Of a stretch of DNA of 51,349 nt, positions 51,056 to 51,349 are shown piece after piece. The position numbers and the translations under genes are program-made. The stretch is from CAG-390 sp051867815 (GTDB taxonomy: Bacteria; Bacillota; Clostridia; Oscillospirales; CAG-272). The stretch's first letter is position 1. The number at the start of each line of letters is the position of its first letter. The stretch spans positions 1 to 51,349 of the forward strand of contig JBJDZD010000066.1 of assembly GCA_051867815.1 (NCBI GenBank), written 5' to 3'. The notes under the pieces were generated by a model. That model searched no databases. It was not told the origin of the DNA and saw only the letters and a list, made by a program, of their open reading frames with translations.

Positions 51056-51349
51056 TCAAGAGTTTTGTCTCAACACCTCATAGGCAAGTATCGACACGGC
51101 GGATGCGGTTGAGAGCGAGCCTAAAAAATCGCGACCGTAAGGTATCCTTACGTTGATATCGCTGATAGAGAGGAGTTTTGACGATATTCCGCGCTTCTCG
51201 CCGCCAATGACAAGCAACAAAGGAAGAGAGAGGTCGGCAGTCTGGCAGGAAATTGAATCGGGAATTGCGGCGCATGCAATCTTATAACCTTGTGCTTTGT
51301 AAAGCCCTGCGATTTCGGCAGTGTCGCCGAGAAATATATCAAGCAGCTC
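51056..51349 (-). CDS. SpoU/TrmH-family RNA methyltransferase, C-terminal 97 residues (cut by window edge)
   Basis: The open frame from the window edge to TGA at 51056 holds the end of a SPOUT methyltransferase. Motif 2 appears as LVIGGEKRGISSKLL followed by INVRIPYG, and motif 3 as GSLSTASAVSILAYEVLR. Motif 3 is usually SLNVS.A; here it is SLSTASA, which occurs in some TrmH-like subgroups. The family 2'-O-methylates ribose in rRNA or tRNA through a knotted SAM site. The N-terminal part lies beyond the window, so the target RNA cannot be guessed. Confidence 0.82.
   Translation of the reverse strand, partial: ELLDIFLGDTAEIAGLYKAQGYKIACAAIPDSISCQTADLSLPLLLVIGGEKRGISSKLLSISDINVRIPYGRDFLGSLSTASAVSILAYEVLRQNS

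Noticed and set aside
1..51349. CRISPR arrays, tRNA or rRNA genes, prophage and conjugative modules
   Set aside because: No spaced direct repeats, no cloverleaf-like sequences, no phage or conjugation proteins were seen; only the short MITE-like element suggests mobility.

Overview
The window looks like chromosomal DNA from a spore-forming, anaerobic Clostridia (Bacillota). A gut or rumen Oscillospirales-like bacterium is plausible, but I cannot place it further. Supporting signs are a PolC-type DNA polymerase III, T-box riboswitches, an ECF-transporter energizing module, ferredoxin-dependent 2-oxoacid oxidoreductase, a YlmC/YmxH sporulation protein, a PdaA-like cortex deacetylase, a SpoIIM-like protein and strong AGGAGG ribosome-binding sites. 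No rRNA, tRNA, CRISPR array, prophage or full insertion sequence was seen.

Minus-strand block, 1-22663. At the left edge a GNAT acetyltransferase is translationally coupled to a sulfatase cut by the window. From 11986 down to about 1050 runs what looks like one operon. It starts with a consensus promoter and a T-box leader whose inferred specifier codon is GUC (Val). The genes follow in this order: an XRE-HTH/cupin/acyl-CoA synthetase fusion, a ParA/MinD-like NTPase, a four-subunit 2-ketoisovalerate-type ferredoxin oxidoreductase (delta, alpha, beta, gamma), the branched-chain aminotransferase IlvE, a LeuA-like protein that has lost its metal ligands, and a TIM-barrel/acyl-CoA synthetase fusion. 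A terminator ends it. Just upstream lies a close paralogue of the first synthetase fusion with its own promoter and a T-box whose inferred specifier is AUC (Ile). The most economical reading is a tRNA-sensing system that salvages branched-chain short fatty acids. The acid is activated to acyl-CoA, reductively carboxylated to the 2-oxoacid, and transaminated to valine, isoleucine or leucine. Upstream again are an M23 peptidase with its own promoter and terminator, and the operon yfhO-ruvA-ruvB-membrane protein-SDR.

Plus-strand block, 22798-49466. A divergent promoter pair at 22.7-22.8 kb starts ruvC, a COG1092-type methyltransferase, ecfA1, ecfA2, ecfT, truA, a DUF5711-like protein, a CvpA-family protein and a ClpE-like ATPase, all tightly packed. 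Directly after the ClpE stop codon is a 201-bp MITE-like element with inverted ends and a 12-bp direct repeat. It is followed by an 888-residue P-type-ATPase-shaped protein in which every catalytic motif is degenerate, then a YlmC/YmxH-type gene. Next come rpsB with a structured leader, tsf, a terminator, and the operon pyrH-frr-uppS-cdsA-dxr-rseP-ispG-polC with its terminator. Two overlapping NodB-fold deacetylase genes close the block.

Minus-strand block, 49463-51349. A SpoU/TrmH rRNA/tRNA methyltransferase (cut by the window edge), a SpoIIM-like membrane protein and a YesL/DUF624-like membrane protein read leftward and converge on the second deacetylase with overlapping stop codons.

Main items for a second look: the T-box-controlled branched-chain acid salvage locus with its HTH-cupin-synthetase fusions, the LeuA-like pseudoenzyme and the TIM-barrel/synthetase fusion inside it, the pseudo-P-type ATPase, and the MITE-like repeat.
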